A stretch of 64,000 bases of DNA from Mucidula mucida (Eukaryota; Basidiomycota; Agaricomycetes; Agaricales; Physalacriaceae). Each line of letters opens with the position of its first letter. Positions within the stretch are counted from its first letter, which is position 1. A program made the position numbers and the translations under genes. The stretch lies in the NCBI GenBank assembly GCA_015501055.1, contig JADNYV010000004.1:124001-188000 (forward strand), written 5' to 3'. Below are positions 11,533-23,461 of the stretch, piece after piece. The notes below the pieces were generated by a model that worked only from the letters and a program-made list of their open reading frames with translations, was not told where the DNA came from and did no database searches.

Positions 11533-11850
11533 CTAGTGACACCTTCTTATCAAAACTTTCTTGGTATTTGCGGACTGGAGCTCATGGCTACGAAAACCGT
11601 GACATTTTGGGCGTAAAGCAGGGATCTTTCGAATGTTTGATATGCCAGCTGCATCGAGGTCTGCTGAGAGAGTTCTTTCGGCGATAGATTCAGGTAGTCT
11701 ATGTATTATTTTGAATCCTCTGAATGCTTCAAAGGACAAGTAAATGGAGCACACGGGATTCAATGTGGCGGTCGCTTGAACTTTCACCAGTACTTCTCCG
11801 TTCTCCAAAGGAAACAGTGGAGGGCCATCAGTCTTGAACGAGAGCATAGT
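11533..11850 (-). other. Unassigned open frame, possible reductase remnant
   Basis: A leftward open frame of about 105 codons includes PLENGEVLVKVQATATLNPV, which recalls the N-terminal GEVLVKV..ALNPVD signature of medium-chain zinc-type dehydrogenases and enoyl reductases. No Rossmann domain or other conserved part follows, so it would be only a fragment. The likeness was judged by eye and could be chance. Confidence 0.2.
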
Positions 11851-12112
11851 CTCGGGAAATCCAGAATCATCGGAAGAAGACGGTGAAGAGGTTGAGGTTG
11901 TGACGATGTCTTTTCAAACACTGACAAAAATACTTATCAATTCCAGGATCGTAGACGGAGCATAGCATGTTAGCATTGTGGCGCAAATTTTGCGAACAGA
12001 TAAGCAAGGCAGAATCGAAAGGAGGAGCTAGTAGGACGTGTTTTATTTCATAAGTTGATTGACTGTTAGATTTTCGAACTGTCGCTTACATATGGTGATC
12101 CAAAAACTCGAA

Positions 12113-12169
12113 CGGTCGATGTTTTGAATGAATCACATTGAAAAGAGGAATTTCAAAACAAATCGACCG
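12113..12169. repeat. Imperfect inverted repeat (hairpin) upstream of F-box copy 3
   Basis: The left arm CGGTCGATGTTTTGAA at 12113-12128 pairs with TTCAAAACAAATCGACCG at 12152-12169: 16 paired bases with a 2-nt bulge and a 23-nt loop. A shared GATC lies outside each arm. It is 85-140 bp before the first possible ATG of the F-box gene. Confidence 0.6.
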
Positions 12170-12253
12170 TGAGAGATCAAAATCCCTTTTGGGTCCTCTT
12201 CAAGCGCTCTTTGCTTTTTACTGTCACGACCCCGCGCGTACGTTCCATTAGCC

Positions 12254-13961
12254 ATGCTGGTCCCAACTATTAACGTGTTCAAGGTAATAGAATGTCAGGC
12301 GAAGGTGCTTGTTATTGCTGTGGCGCCTTCCTGTCCAACTATGCTCTTACCGCCAGTTAAATTGGACGTGTGCGAAATGCTGCGCTCTGGGCAAACAGTG
12401 AATAGCGCAGTCACCCCTTCCATCCTCGCAGGGATTTTTGCATCGGAAAGCGAGATCAAGGACTTGGGTCATGATATCTCCCGGCTCGGCGCTCTGATCA
12501 ACCAGAAAAAAGTGCGGATTGCGACTGCGAAGGCTACCCTATTGGAATACCGGTCCGCGATGGCTCCCATTCGTACTCTTCCACCAGAACTGCTCCTCCA
12601 CATATTCACCCTCGCCAATGAAGACCGCGTCTTGCTTCCTAGTAGCTTCCTGAGCTCCCGGATCCGTGTCGGCCACGTCTGTAAAGCATGGCGCTCATTG
12701 TCGCGAGCGTCTCCTTCTCTTTGGAATGACACCTCCTTTGCGGGGAACCACTGGCGCCCCGACCTGGGGCACTGTGGGCCCAAGTACATCGAACAGTCAC
12801 TTGTCCTCTCCTGCCCACGCCCTTTGTACATTTCATTCGCCTTCCCAGCTTCGTATTATCTCATTGACCCACATTATCCCATCATCTCGTCCACAGTTAC
12901 ATAAACCAGGTAGCCCACTTGTTATGCGGGCATACTTCGCGATGGAAAACACTCTCCGTATCCGGCTCAGAGTACGCCATCAGCACGCTGTTCGACTTGT
13001 TGGATGGCTTTCACTTTGAGTCGTTGGAGTCATTGACCATTCGTTGCACCGAGAACGAACATTTCGAGTTTGCCGAACCAAGCCAAAAGTTTTGCCTAGG
13101 CCTCGGCTTCGAAGTCTTGAACTCAATTTCGAGAGCTCCAATTATATGATCATACGCTGGTCCACGCTGACTTCGTTCAGTGGCGCGTTCCTCAGCAATT
13201 CGGCATGCTACGCATTTCTGGCTGCAGCCTCGAACCTCGACTCCCTTTCCCTCATCCATATCGACGATCGCGATGATGTAAACGCATCCACCCCACCCCA
13301 TATTCTTTCCAATATTCGTCAGCTCATCCTTTCTTCGTGTGCTGTCACCAGCGTCTTGGGGCGCTTCACCATGCCTGAGCTTCAGCGTCTCGAGCTTGAG
13401 GACCAACGTTATGGAGTGTCTCCAGAACATCCTCCTCCATGTCGAATGCAAATCAATGCGCCGACGCATGTTGCAGAGCTCTTATCACGCTTCCAATGCC
13501 CGCTCTCCTCCATCACCATCAGCGGCCCTACGGACTTCATACCTCTCCTTAGTCCAGCCCTGCGCAGCTCTGTTAAGACCTTCAAGGTGACTCTTGAAAA
13601 AAATTCATCTAGCTGTACAGCCGCCTTGCTCGATGCCCTTACGACGACGCAAGATGGGCACTGTTTCCCTAACCTCGTCGAGCTTGAGATTACACAACAC
13701 ATGCTTGATGTGGTAGTATTCTGCAATCCACGACTGATGCCCGCCATTCTGTCGCGTTGGCATGTTCCGCCAGGAGTCACGCAATCGCAGAGATTGACGT
13801 TGTCTGGGGAGTACATGAACATATCAGAACGACCCCATCACAGCTCTTCGCTCTCTATCTGCCTACAGGAGCTTTCAGATAGAGGACTCGACGTGCGATG
13901 GAGTATGGACCAGGAGGACGTCCTCGCTTTGGGGCGAGAATATTACCGGTCAATGCACTAA
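12254..13961 (+). CDS. F-box protein, agaricomycete short family, copy 3 (one frame break)
   Basis: The family layout is clear: helix (ESEIKDLGHDISRLGALIN), link SAMAPIRTLP, F-box (PELLLHIFTLANEDR), RVGHVCKAWRSLSRASPSLW, LRR-like region, and tail GREYYRSMH. A 44-bp intron (about 12853-12896, GTATTA to CACAG) rejoins PAS to YINQVAHLLCGHTSRW. At 13085-13088 (AAAA) one base appears lost: adding one A turns SQKFCL into SQKVLP and continues into LRSLELNF without a stop. Copies 1 and 2 have the matching LPTTL and LPPSF, which supports the correction. The start may be the inner ATG at 12341, which fits the paralogues better. A 32-bp intron would also repair the frame but is implausibly short. Confidence 0.72.
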
Positions 13962-14071
13962 ACACCGTCAATTTTTAGCACTTAGTACGTGGGCAATGGG
14001 AAGCACGCGGCATCTTGTAAGAAACTATATGCCTGTACATGTATAATACATTAACTAGAAACAACATTACA

Positions 14072-17000
14072 TCACTTGGCAAGGAAACCACCCGGTCCAT
14101 ATTGAGGAAGCGGACCCCAATCGAATGAAGGTGATGCTGAGGGCGCATCGCCCTTCTTGGTGAGAGGAACAGATGGATGCTTGCGTTCTTTCGGTCGCAC
14201 CTTCGACGTAGATGTGTATGTATTGAGATGGAAGTCGTCGTCGCCACCACCGCCGAACAAGGAGTTAGGAACCCTGAGTGGTGTATTGAACGGGACGCCT
14301 CCAGGACTGCCCGATGCTTGGGAGCTGGAGAGGAATGCAAGAGGCGGCGAGGTGGTCGTCTTAGGCTCGTTTAGCAACGGCTGCTGTCGCAACTTGAGGA
14401 GTGCATGTTTCAGCTTCTGAGCGGATCGCTCTGCGTTGAGAGCAGCTGCCGTCGTTACCGCTTCATACGGTACTGCAAGTGGAGAAGACTTGGCATCGGG
14501 TAATCGAGGGTCTCTGTAGGTGGCCGATGTTTTGGAAGGAGGAAGGGATCGACGAGCCATGTCAACGGCAGCCAGTCTCTTCGTTAGGCTGTCGATGGCT
14601 TCCTGCTCTTGGCGAATGGCTGTATCGATGTTCCTGTACGTTCGATTCACGGTGTCCAAAGAAGGGGAACTGGTCAAGAATAAGTAATCACGCATGGGCG
14701 GCATACATAACAGCGCACATACCGGAAGACACCTTTTTGACTCTTCATCGCCGTCATCTTCTTCTTGTTGTCCTTCAGAACATCTTCCAATCTTAGCACC
14801 TCCTGCTTCTTGCGCATCAATTCTCCCCTCAATCGAGTTTTCATCTCGACAAGTTCAGGACCAAGTGTCCGGGCTTTGAGCATCTTTCTAAACTCCTCAT
14901 CTTCTTTGGCTCGATTGAAACGCTCGATCTCTTCCTTTCGCGTATTGGCTACAACGGCACTTTGAGATAAAATGAAAGTAACACACAGGGAACCCACCTT
15001 TTACGAGCCCACTCCCAAGCTCCTTCAACGCTGTCCTTATGGCTTGGTTGCCCAAATGTGCGACATCCAGATCATCTGTGCACGTGCTCAAAACTTCACG
15101 GAACTTCAACGCGTCGGATGGTGCCCAGCGCTGTGGGTCAGCCAAGTCTGCTCTGGTAGACGAACCGCCGGCCTTTCTCGCCAGCAGTTCTCTCTGTTGC
15201 GCGGCTTTTGCCGATGATGCACGCAGCTAAGGCATGTTAGCAAGGACACTGCCAAGGTAAACCAAAAACTAACACTGTCGAGTTCTTTCGTCATCAAAGC
15301 ATACAATCGGGCACATTCTCTTTGCATGCCCTCCTCAAAGTCATCCATTCGCGGACCAGGAACTGGTTGTCTCAGAGCTTGGGGAGCTGTACCCGGCTGA
15401 GGGACCGACGGTCGAGGAGGAATATTCATTTGCGCCGCTGTTGGTGGGATTGGCGGAGTCGGGGTAGTGGGCAGCTTCCCAAATGAAGGCCCACTAGAGA
15501 AGGACGGTGGTGGCATCATGGGCGGCGCCTGCGATCCAAAACCAGGGCCGTTGAGCGGTGTAAACATACTTGGAGCAGTTGGCTTCTGAACTGGTGGCGG
15601 TGAAACAAATGGAGAGGGAGACGATGGAGAGCCGAAAGGCTGAAGACCGAAGAGAGACGATTTGGGTGCAGGAGGCGTGGGCGCGGCTGCCGCTACTGGA
15701 GGAGGAGGCTTACCGAAAAGTCCACCACCACCTCCAAATGATGACAGTAAGGGAGGCGTTTTCGGTCGCGCATTCGTTGTCGTAGAGCTGTCTTCGGTTT
15801 TAAGCGGTAAGATTCCGAAGGGCGCCTTTGGCGATGCAGGTCGTGGCTTAGGTGCGAACGGCTTTACGTCTTCGTTCTCTTCCAGTTCCGGCACTGTATT
15901 GGCAAGCGGAGAGCTTCGAACAGGTCTGGTACTCGGCCGACCAAGGCCCAAGCTTGCAGACGGCGTGGTTGATGGGATAACAGGGGTGGCTTTTTTCTCT
16001 GGCGACCCTGGAGGTGTCGTACTTTCCTCGATTATAGTAGGCAGTACGGTTTCTAATGACGATGCGAGAGAAGGTGATGCCGTTGATGATCTTGAAGATG
16101 GAAGCGGTATTCTAGACGGAGTTGGAGACCGTTGTTCGTCGTCGTCCTCTTCTGCATCCTCTCCATCCTCCTCTCCATCCTCTTCCGGTTCGCCTTCTTC
16201 GAGGGCTGCTTCGTCTACACTTTCTTCCTCATCCTCTTCGTCGTGTTGCGGTTCGTCATCCGAGAGATCGCCAACAGATGGCACACTTTGCGAGAGGAAA
16301 GAATCAGCGTCGTCGTCGTCGTCCTCTTCTTCTCCACCGCGTATGTCGCCATCCTCATGAGAAACATCCACGTAAGAGCTTGCTACCGACGACATTGATC
16401 CATCTCCCTTGGAAAGAGACTCAGAGTCTTCTTTACCTTTGCCTTTGACATCGGCAGGCTTAGAAAAGACAGGCTTAGGAGTGCTTCGGTCAATATCTTC
16501 GGCCTCAACTTTAGGCGCCGTCGGTGTAGGCGTCTCAGCGTTGACCTTGGGAGGAGACGTAGAGCGTTTTATAGGATCTTTGCCTCCTGGTTTGCCAGTC
16601 AAGAGTTCCTGGAAGGACGTTTTCTTCTCGGATGCAACACCAAAAGCTGATTTTGTGCCTGAGAAAGCACTGAATCCTCCAGTAGAAGTCTTGGGTGGTG
16701 TACTTGTTGGAGGAGCCTGAGGCGCGAAAGTAGACTTTACTCCTATCGAGGTAGGAGCACCAAAGGTCGGCGTAGAAGTAGCAGCCGGACGAGGGGTGGT
16801 TGTAGGCGTTGTACCAAAGGCAGAAACAGGCTGAGACTTGGTTTCTGCGGCTTTAAAGAACGGCGAAGAGTCGTTTGAAGCACTGCCGCCAAACGCACCA
16901 AAGCCAGCAGAAGGCTGGAAAGACGATGTCGTTTTGAGATTAGAAAACGCATTGTTTGATGGTGTCGGCCGCGACGGGGTCACGTTGAATGGAGACGTAA

Positions 17001-20000
17001 CACTGGGAGAGGTGGGAGAGGCCGAGCCCTGCGAGGAAGAAGAACTACTGGCAAATGCTCCTTTACCAAACGGCGAATTAGTCAGAGGGGCAATGCCGCT
17101 TCCCGTAGGCGGAGACGTTGGCGGAGTAGCGTCCTTCGTCGAGTCAGAACTTCGTGCGAAAGCGCCCTGCCCAAACGGTGAATTCGCGAGAGGAGGCATA
17201 CCACTTCCCCAACTTGAGGAAGGTGTCGGTGACTCGCTCTTCGAAGACTCAACTGGGGGAGCTGGCGTATTGCCAAATGGTCCTTTTCCAAACGGGGAGT
17301 CTTTCAAGGATGGAATACCACTAGCGGTGCCGAACGAGGACGCGCTCTCGCTTTGTTTCGTTGTCTCAGAGCCGCTCGAGCTAGGTTTCGCGGCCTGTCC
17401 AAAAGGTGAAGGTGAAGCAGAGTTAAAGGCTGCGAATCCACTCGACGAGGCTGTTATCGTCAATCCATGAGTACTAGAACATACAATGTATTCCAATGTA
17501 GACTCACCTGAAGGTTTCTGTTCCTCCGCCTTCTGGGAGACAGATCCAAAAGGCGTAGGGCTCTGAGATGCAAAAGCTCCAAACCCTCCAGATGCCGGTC
17601 TCGTTTCCTCCTTCGGAGGTGAAGACGCAGAAAAGGGTGAAGGTCCAGCAGCTCCAAACGCCGCGAACCCGCTGGCCGGTTCTGTAGAACGCTAAATAAC
17701 ATGAACTAGGTAGTAGCGAGGAAAGGGTTACCTGAAGGTTTCTGTTCGTCCTGCTTTGGCAGTGCCGCTCCAAAGGCTGAAGGAGTGCCGGCGGCAAACG
17801 AAGCAAACCCTCCAGAAGACTTAGTAGGTTGACTAGAAGCTGCTGCGGAGGTTAGAGATGCAGGAGCACCAGCGAATGCACCAAAGCCTCCTGAAGATGG
17901 CGCCTTGGCTGCAGAATTCAATGAAACGGGGCTGTTCGATGCGAAGGCACCAAATCCTCCACTAATGGGTTTCGATGTTGACGCCGGAGGTGCTACCCGT
18001 TGTCCAAACCCAGTCTGCCCGAAAGCCGGCTGTCCAAATCCAGGCTTAGAAGGCTGTCCAAACGACGGTTGCCCAAATGCTGGCGTGGACGATCCAAAGG
18101 CAGAACTAAACGTAGACGCGAACGTCGAAGTACTCTGAGTGGCGCTAGGCTTATTAAAGGGCGAATCCGCGCTGATGCCGCCTCCGAACGCGCCAAATCC
18201 TGATGCTGGTTTCAGCACAGATGTTGAAGACGACTGGCTGGAGTCTGGCGGAAGAGGGGCATGTGAACCAAAAAGTCCTCCGCTGGCCGTGGGTGAGGAA
18301 GTCGGGCCTCCACTACCGAGAGATAAACCACCGAAGGACGGCGCATCCTCAGACATGGAATCCTCCTGGGTGTTGTTGCTAGGTGTACTACCGAAACCTG
18401 ACCCGAAACCAGCGGATTGGGTGGTGTTGGATGACCCAAAGCCGGCAGAAGACTGATTACCACCAAAAGCGCTTGAAGTAGTATTGTTCCCTCCAAATGT
18501 ACTCTTATTCGAAGAAGCGAAGGCTCCGAACCCTCCTCCCAACGATCCCACGGAGCCAAATCCTCCCGACGCGATACTAGGCTGAGTTCCGAACGTTGGC
18601 TGTTGTCCACCGCCTGGTGTATTAAACGCCGATCCACCATTTCCAAAGGCAGAGCCCCCGCTTCCAGTCTTTGAGGGGCCACCAAAGGCGTTGTTGCCAG
18701 CCTGGCCGAAACCAGAAGATGTACCAAACCCAGAGGATTGACCAAATCCGGGCGACGCTTGTTGGGGCGGACTAAGTGTAGCGGGAGGGGATTGAGCGAA
18801 GGAGGAGAAGCCCGACGAGCTGGGCGTTGGGCGTTGACTTGATTGGGAGCTCATTGTGGCGGACGCAGTAAGCATCCCAGAATACGGCTTGTTATCGTTG
18901 TTCAGGTTCCAGGCATGTATAGTTCCATCGTTGAGATAACCGTAGAGGATTGGATTTCCTGTAGGGTTGACCAAGTCAAGATCCAGCGAGAGCAGAATGG
19001 TGTCATCCATAGTCTCTTCGTGAAGAGGAACGGATACGTTGTCTGACGGATAGTGATACCACTGTCCATTTGCGTAACCGAAGATGCCCAAGTCTGCAGT
19101 TTGTATGTCGCCAATGATAAATATGAACCTCGAGTTGTCGGACGCAACCTCATCCCATTTGGGGAGGAGGATGGGAAAAGTCGCTTGGGGAGCGCGTCCA
19201 GCCGCGATGTATGGCGCGTCAATTTCGGTGGCTATTACAACCTCCTTGTCGAGATGAACGGCGTGTAACGTATTCTTGTCGTCACCGTTCTTCTCATGGT
19301 AACTGGTAGAGAAGTTATGACCAGGGCCGGGAAGCCATATGAGGGAAACAAGCAGATGGTTTGGTACAGAATGTGTAGGGGGGATATGCTTTTGGACAGT
19401 GGTTTTGTTAGTGGGGGAGAATGCAACAATGTCACCAAGAACAAGGCCAAGTGCAATTTGCTTGCCTTTGGGCGACCATGAAGCTGCGATATGTGTAAGG
19501 TACAGTACTGGAAGTTAAAGTAAACATACCAGCCACAACAACGGATTCCTGGTCGGCGGGTTCCCAACCTCCTTGAGACTGAAATTGGGAGTTGATGAGA
19601 TGAACCCGCCCGTCCTTACGCACAATGGCCAATAAATCAGAAAGGCCCGGGTCATTGCTCGGATTTGGAATCAATTGTCGCACGGGACCACCAGGGATAA
19701 TTTGTAGTGGTGGCGCGTCGCCAGAAGAGAATAGTTGGTCAGTGGCATAGAAATGTATGTCGCCATTGAGGAGACTAACAGCCAACTGAGACTCGTGATT
19801 GACTAATGCGACAATATTTGGCTGATAGGGCATATTCAGCGTTCGTTGGCATTGGAAAGTGGGTGGTTTTGTCTTGTCGTCCCCTTCGAGCGCACTCAAT
19901 AAGTCCTTCAACGGAGACATGATAATGGCTGTACTATATAAGCTCAAGTATGTCAAAGTCGGAGGCTGCTCACCATTGTTTGTCGCGGCGACGAACCATC

Positions 20001-20285
20001 CTTTGGCATTCGCGATCGCAAAGAGACGGAATGCATCAGCGTTTTCTTCAACCTGGATAGCTTCAGACGAAAGAGGAACGCGATTTTCCTTTCGAACGTA
20101 TGTGAGACGGGGAATCTGAGAGAAATGCTGAGTCTTCTATAGGCGCCATTATAAAAATGGGAACATACATGGAAAGACCCTCCATCTGAGGCGTCTATAG
20201 ACCCTTCTGCTGACTGTTTCAACGGTTGTAGCCTTAGCGTTGAGCTCGTCGGTCTTCGTAATGGGGTCAGGCCAGTGCCGTTCAT
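14072..20285 (-). CDS. NUP159: Nucleoporin NUP159/NUP214 type, FG-repeat nucleoporin
   Basis: This component of the cytoplasmic face of the nuclear pore docks the mRNA-export helicase Dbp5. From the ATG at 20285 the N-terminal third is a beta-propeller (FRLFAIANAKGWFVAATNNG, then repeats with DIVAFSP and LGIFGYANGQWYHYP). The middle, about 15.4-18.8 kb, is an FG domain with GFGAF, SAFG and PFG repeats, Ser/Pro spacers and a strongly acidic stretch at about 16.1-16.35 kb. The C-terminal part (from ARLYALMTKELDS, through EEIERFNRAKEDEEFRKML, to the end) is predicted coiled coil, the part that in yeast joins the Nup82 complex. Introns fit near 20.15, 19.95, 19.5, 17.7, 17.5, 15.25, 14.98 and 14.7 kb. 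No frame defect is needed in 6.2 kb. Confidence 0.9.
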
Positions 20286-20405
20286 CGTGGGCGACGAGTG
20301 CCGCAGCTGTGAAAGGCGGTGATATGAAGGAAAGAGAGAAAGGTGAACGTGACCGTAGTCGGCACCGCGCCAGCCGTCACAGCCTATTCACGAACCATCA
20401 CCACG
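20286..20405. promoter_or_regulatory. Compact divergent promoter between NUP159 and TAF6
   Basis: Only 120 bp separate the two start codons. No TATA box is obvious. Both genes are constitutive housekeeping types, so a shared initiation region is likely. Confidence 0.5.
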
Positions 20406-22022
20406 ATGAACAAGGCCAAGTCGAAAGGACCGCAGAACCAACAAGCTGCTGGTGCTTACAAGGCTGAATCGATCAAAGTATTTCTCGCATTTGTCTACTA
20501 TAGCGCGTCTGACATGGGACAAGGATGTCGCTGAGTTCCTCAACATTACCATCTCAGACTCGGTCGCCTCCTCTCTCGCCAGTGATGTGGAATACAGACT
20601 GCACCAGGTCATCGAGGTCTGAGCGCTGCATGCTTTCGAAATGTATGCACTGATCTTACGCCAGGAAGCAGCACGCTTTATGCGCCATGGACGCAGAACA
20701 ACGATGACGACCGCGGACATTGACCAGGCATTTCGTGTCCTCAACATCGAGCCCTTGTACGGTCACACCCCTCACAATCCTCCGACATTCAGACGCGCCC
20801 CGCCTTTCTCAAATATGCCTTCTGCTGGATCCGTTTACTTTGTTGAGGACGAGGAAATAGACTTTGACCGCATTCTTCGAGAAGAAAAAATATCCATGCT
20901 TCCCGGAGTAAACTGGACTGCGCATTGGCTGGCTGTAGAGGGCGTGCAACCTCTTATACCCGAAAATCCGCCTGCTATTCCACGCGACGTTGAACCGGAA
21001 GCTGGAAAATCTCCTCTACTAACAAACGGTACTGCTGCATCATCGTTACAGGCAGTGACAACGAAGAAGCAACAACAACAGCAGCAGCAACAGCAACAGC
21101 TTGTCAAGCAGGTTCTTTCGCGTGAACTGCAACTCTACTACAGCCGCCTGACATCTTCACTTCTACCACCCACTTCCGATTTCGCGAAGCGTACAGCGGC
21201 TCTTGCCAGTCTCAAAAACGACGCAGGTCTCCAAGCGCTTCTACCCTATTTGATCAAATGGGTCGGAGAAGGTGTTGTAGGCGCCTTGAAGGACGGTCTT
21301 CAAAGTGAAAACGACGGACGAGTCCTTGAAGTCCTCTTGGACGTCATCAGCTCACTTATGGAGAACAAGACACTCTTTGTCGAGCCTTATGTAGGAGCAC
21401 TTTCTACTTTTGCAATGCTTGCTCACTGGCTGAAATCCAGCTTCACCAAATTTTACCTCCCATCCTTTCGACTTTGCTTCATTCTTCTCTTCCTCCATCA
21501 CATGCAGAATACCTTCGTACATCAGCTGCTCAGACTCTATCTCGACTGCTCACCCAGCATTCTACAACATACCCATCACTCTCACCGCGAATAATGAAGA
21601 CTCTACTCCTTGGTCTTGTCGCTCCTGGGAAGAGTAAAGGCACTCGAGAAGGTGCAATACGCGGTCTCATGGGCGTTGGGAAGGAAGCTGTCAGGAAAGG
21701 CCTCGTAGAAGGAGGCGGGGCCAAAGTTGTAGGCAGTGAATGTTCGGGGCAAGATCCAACCACCATGTCATTGGTTTCATCAGTCATGGTATGTTTCCTG
21801 ACTCTCTCTTGTTCTACACTAAAATGTTTGCAGGATGCATTCACCGTGTTGTATCCGCCTTCGGACATGCCCGAGAGTCTCGAGCTCTCTCGGGAGAGCG
21901 ATATCATCTTCTCACAAAAGCTTAGGGATGTTTTGGGTGACTTTTTTGCGAACAAGTTGTCGGGCGATGCTGGATGGGCTCGGGGCGTGTTAGGCGTGCA
22001 AAGTAATGGCAACAATTCATGA
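20406..22022 (+). CDS. TAF6: Transcription initiation factor TFIID/SAGA subunit TAF6
   Basis: TAF6 is a histone-fold subunit of TFIID and, in fungi, SAGA; it pairs with TAF9. Exon 1 (AYKAESIK) joins over short introns to DVAEFLNITISDSVASSLAS and then RFMRHGRRTTMTTADIDQAF and RVLNIEPLYGH, the family's histone fold. The conserved TAF6 block WLAVEGVQPLIPENPP is next. A CAA/CAG run at about 21068-21102 encodes roughly ten glutamines. Then come the HEAT-repeat C-terminal part (LSRELQLYYSRLTSSLL; LLPYLIKWVGEGV; LRTSAAQTLSRLLTQH) and an end at 22022. Introns of 44-50 bp at about 20479-20524, 20616-20663, 21391-21440 and 21789-21833 all keep frame. Confidence 0.92.
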
Positions 22023-22188
22023 GCATGATATTTTAACCACTTTGTATCTCGTGGTGTAAGTTGCAGGTGTATTTCTAAGTAATGAAACGGAGATTGCATG
22101 AGTAATCGCCGTACTCATGGCTATAACAGCTGTCAACATGCCAAGCTAGTCGTGCTCATCACTATCATCGAGATCCTCAACAGTCATA

Positions 22189-23309
22189 ATGGTACTCATC
22201 ACCCAATGAATGCCCTCAGCATACTAATACTCAAAGCAGTACGCAGACATTGAAAGTCTCGTCCTGTCAGGAGAGCTCTTTAACGGGAAAGAGCGGTCCT
22301 CATCTCCCGTCCGGACACCATCCCCCTCGTCTGACAATGGCTGGCACGACGACGAGCTCAATGACAACAATCCTTCACCGCTTCCAGAGCCTCAGCAAGA
22401 ATCCATAGGCATGGGTCCAGGACGTACCGGCGTCAAAGGTGTCATCCGTGATCGCAACGAGGCCCAGGACATCGAGAAACAACGCCATGCACAGGACATG
22501 GACGAGCTTAGGCAGCGCATGGAGAAGAACAGTCTTACTGGGAAGACGTATCTGGAGGAGGAACGAGAAAAGGCCGACAGGGGCGAGGAAAAGGTCGATC
22601 CATTGGTACAACGGGAACGCGAGCGCGTGGATGTGTTCGGAATGGCCAAGCAAGGCAGATTCGGACATCTAAGGGAAGTCGGCGCCGCAGGCTTTGTTCA
22701 GGCCGTCGAGCGAGACGATAATGGTGCTGCATGGGTCGTAGTCCATCTCTATGACAAGGTCTGTGTCTCTCCAACTAACTAAACGTCGTCCTTATCTCAG
22801 TCTAGTCGCTGGATCGATGCTATACCCTCGACGATAACCTCACTCGTCTTGCTCGCCTCAATCCCAACACAAAGTTCCTACGATGTCGCGCTTCTGCTCT
22901 CGGGTTCGCTTCAAAAGCTCCATCGTCTACCTCCAAGACGATACATCGACCGCCTCGTACTATACACGAAGACGATGAAGATGATGGAGATGGTTACTAC
23001 GATGACAAGGACAACGAGGACGAGGACGAGGAAAGTGAAGAAGACGACAACGTCGATCTGGACATGTTGCCTACTATGCTGGTATATCGCAATGGCGAAC
23101 TCGTTCATAATTGGGTTCGCGTGGATTGGGAGGCAGGAACTGCTGGGATAGAAGAACTTCTTGAAACGTATGTCATCTCTGTCGAGTTCAGGTCTAGCCC
23201 TAATGACGAGCCCAGACACCATATATTATCTCGCGGCAAGATTGGAGGTGGGAATCTCGGGCTTCCCAGCGACGATGAGGACGATGGGCTTATGTTCTCT
23301 GATGATTGA
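22189..23309 (+). CDS. Phosducin-like protein (PhLP/BDM-1 type)
   Basis: Phosducin-like proteins assist the CCT chaperonin in folding G-protein beta subunits. The best first exon is an ATG at 22189 alone, followed by an intron with a textbook branch point (ACTAATAC) ending at CAAAGCAG. The next exon reads ADIESLVLSGELFNGK and the family blocks GVKGVIRDRNEAQ, REVGAAGFVQAV and WVVVHLYDK. The second intron ends TCTAG and continues SLDRCYTLDDNLTRLARLNP, then FLRCRAS. An acidic insert separates this from the thioredoxin-fold end (LPTMLVYRNGELVHNW). A last intron leads to HHILSRGKIGGG and an acidic tail. The one-codon first exon is the least certain part. Confidence 0.87.
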
Positions 23310-23461
23310 TCAATGAGCTTGGACAACTCTTGTTCATCTGACGTCCTAGACTGCAACGGTATGGTTGAATTTCCCCTCTTCGCTCGCATATTGATGTTAT
23401 AAGCAGCTATACACTATCTCAACACGTATCTGTATATCATATGAACGGTGGATAATGTACA

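Noticed and set aside
11533..11850. Possible complete zinc-type dehydrogenase gene
   Set aside because: Only a short N-terminal-like motif is visible. No cofactor-binding domain or exons follow, so it is kept only as a low-confidence fragment.
13042..13106. Alternative introns (32 or 57 bp) to repair F-box copy 3
   Set aside because: The 57-bp version does not restore the frame. The 32-bp version is too short for this genome and would delete the LP residues conserved in the paralogues; a one-base loss in AAAA fits better.
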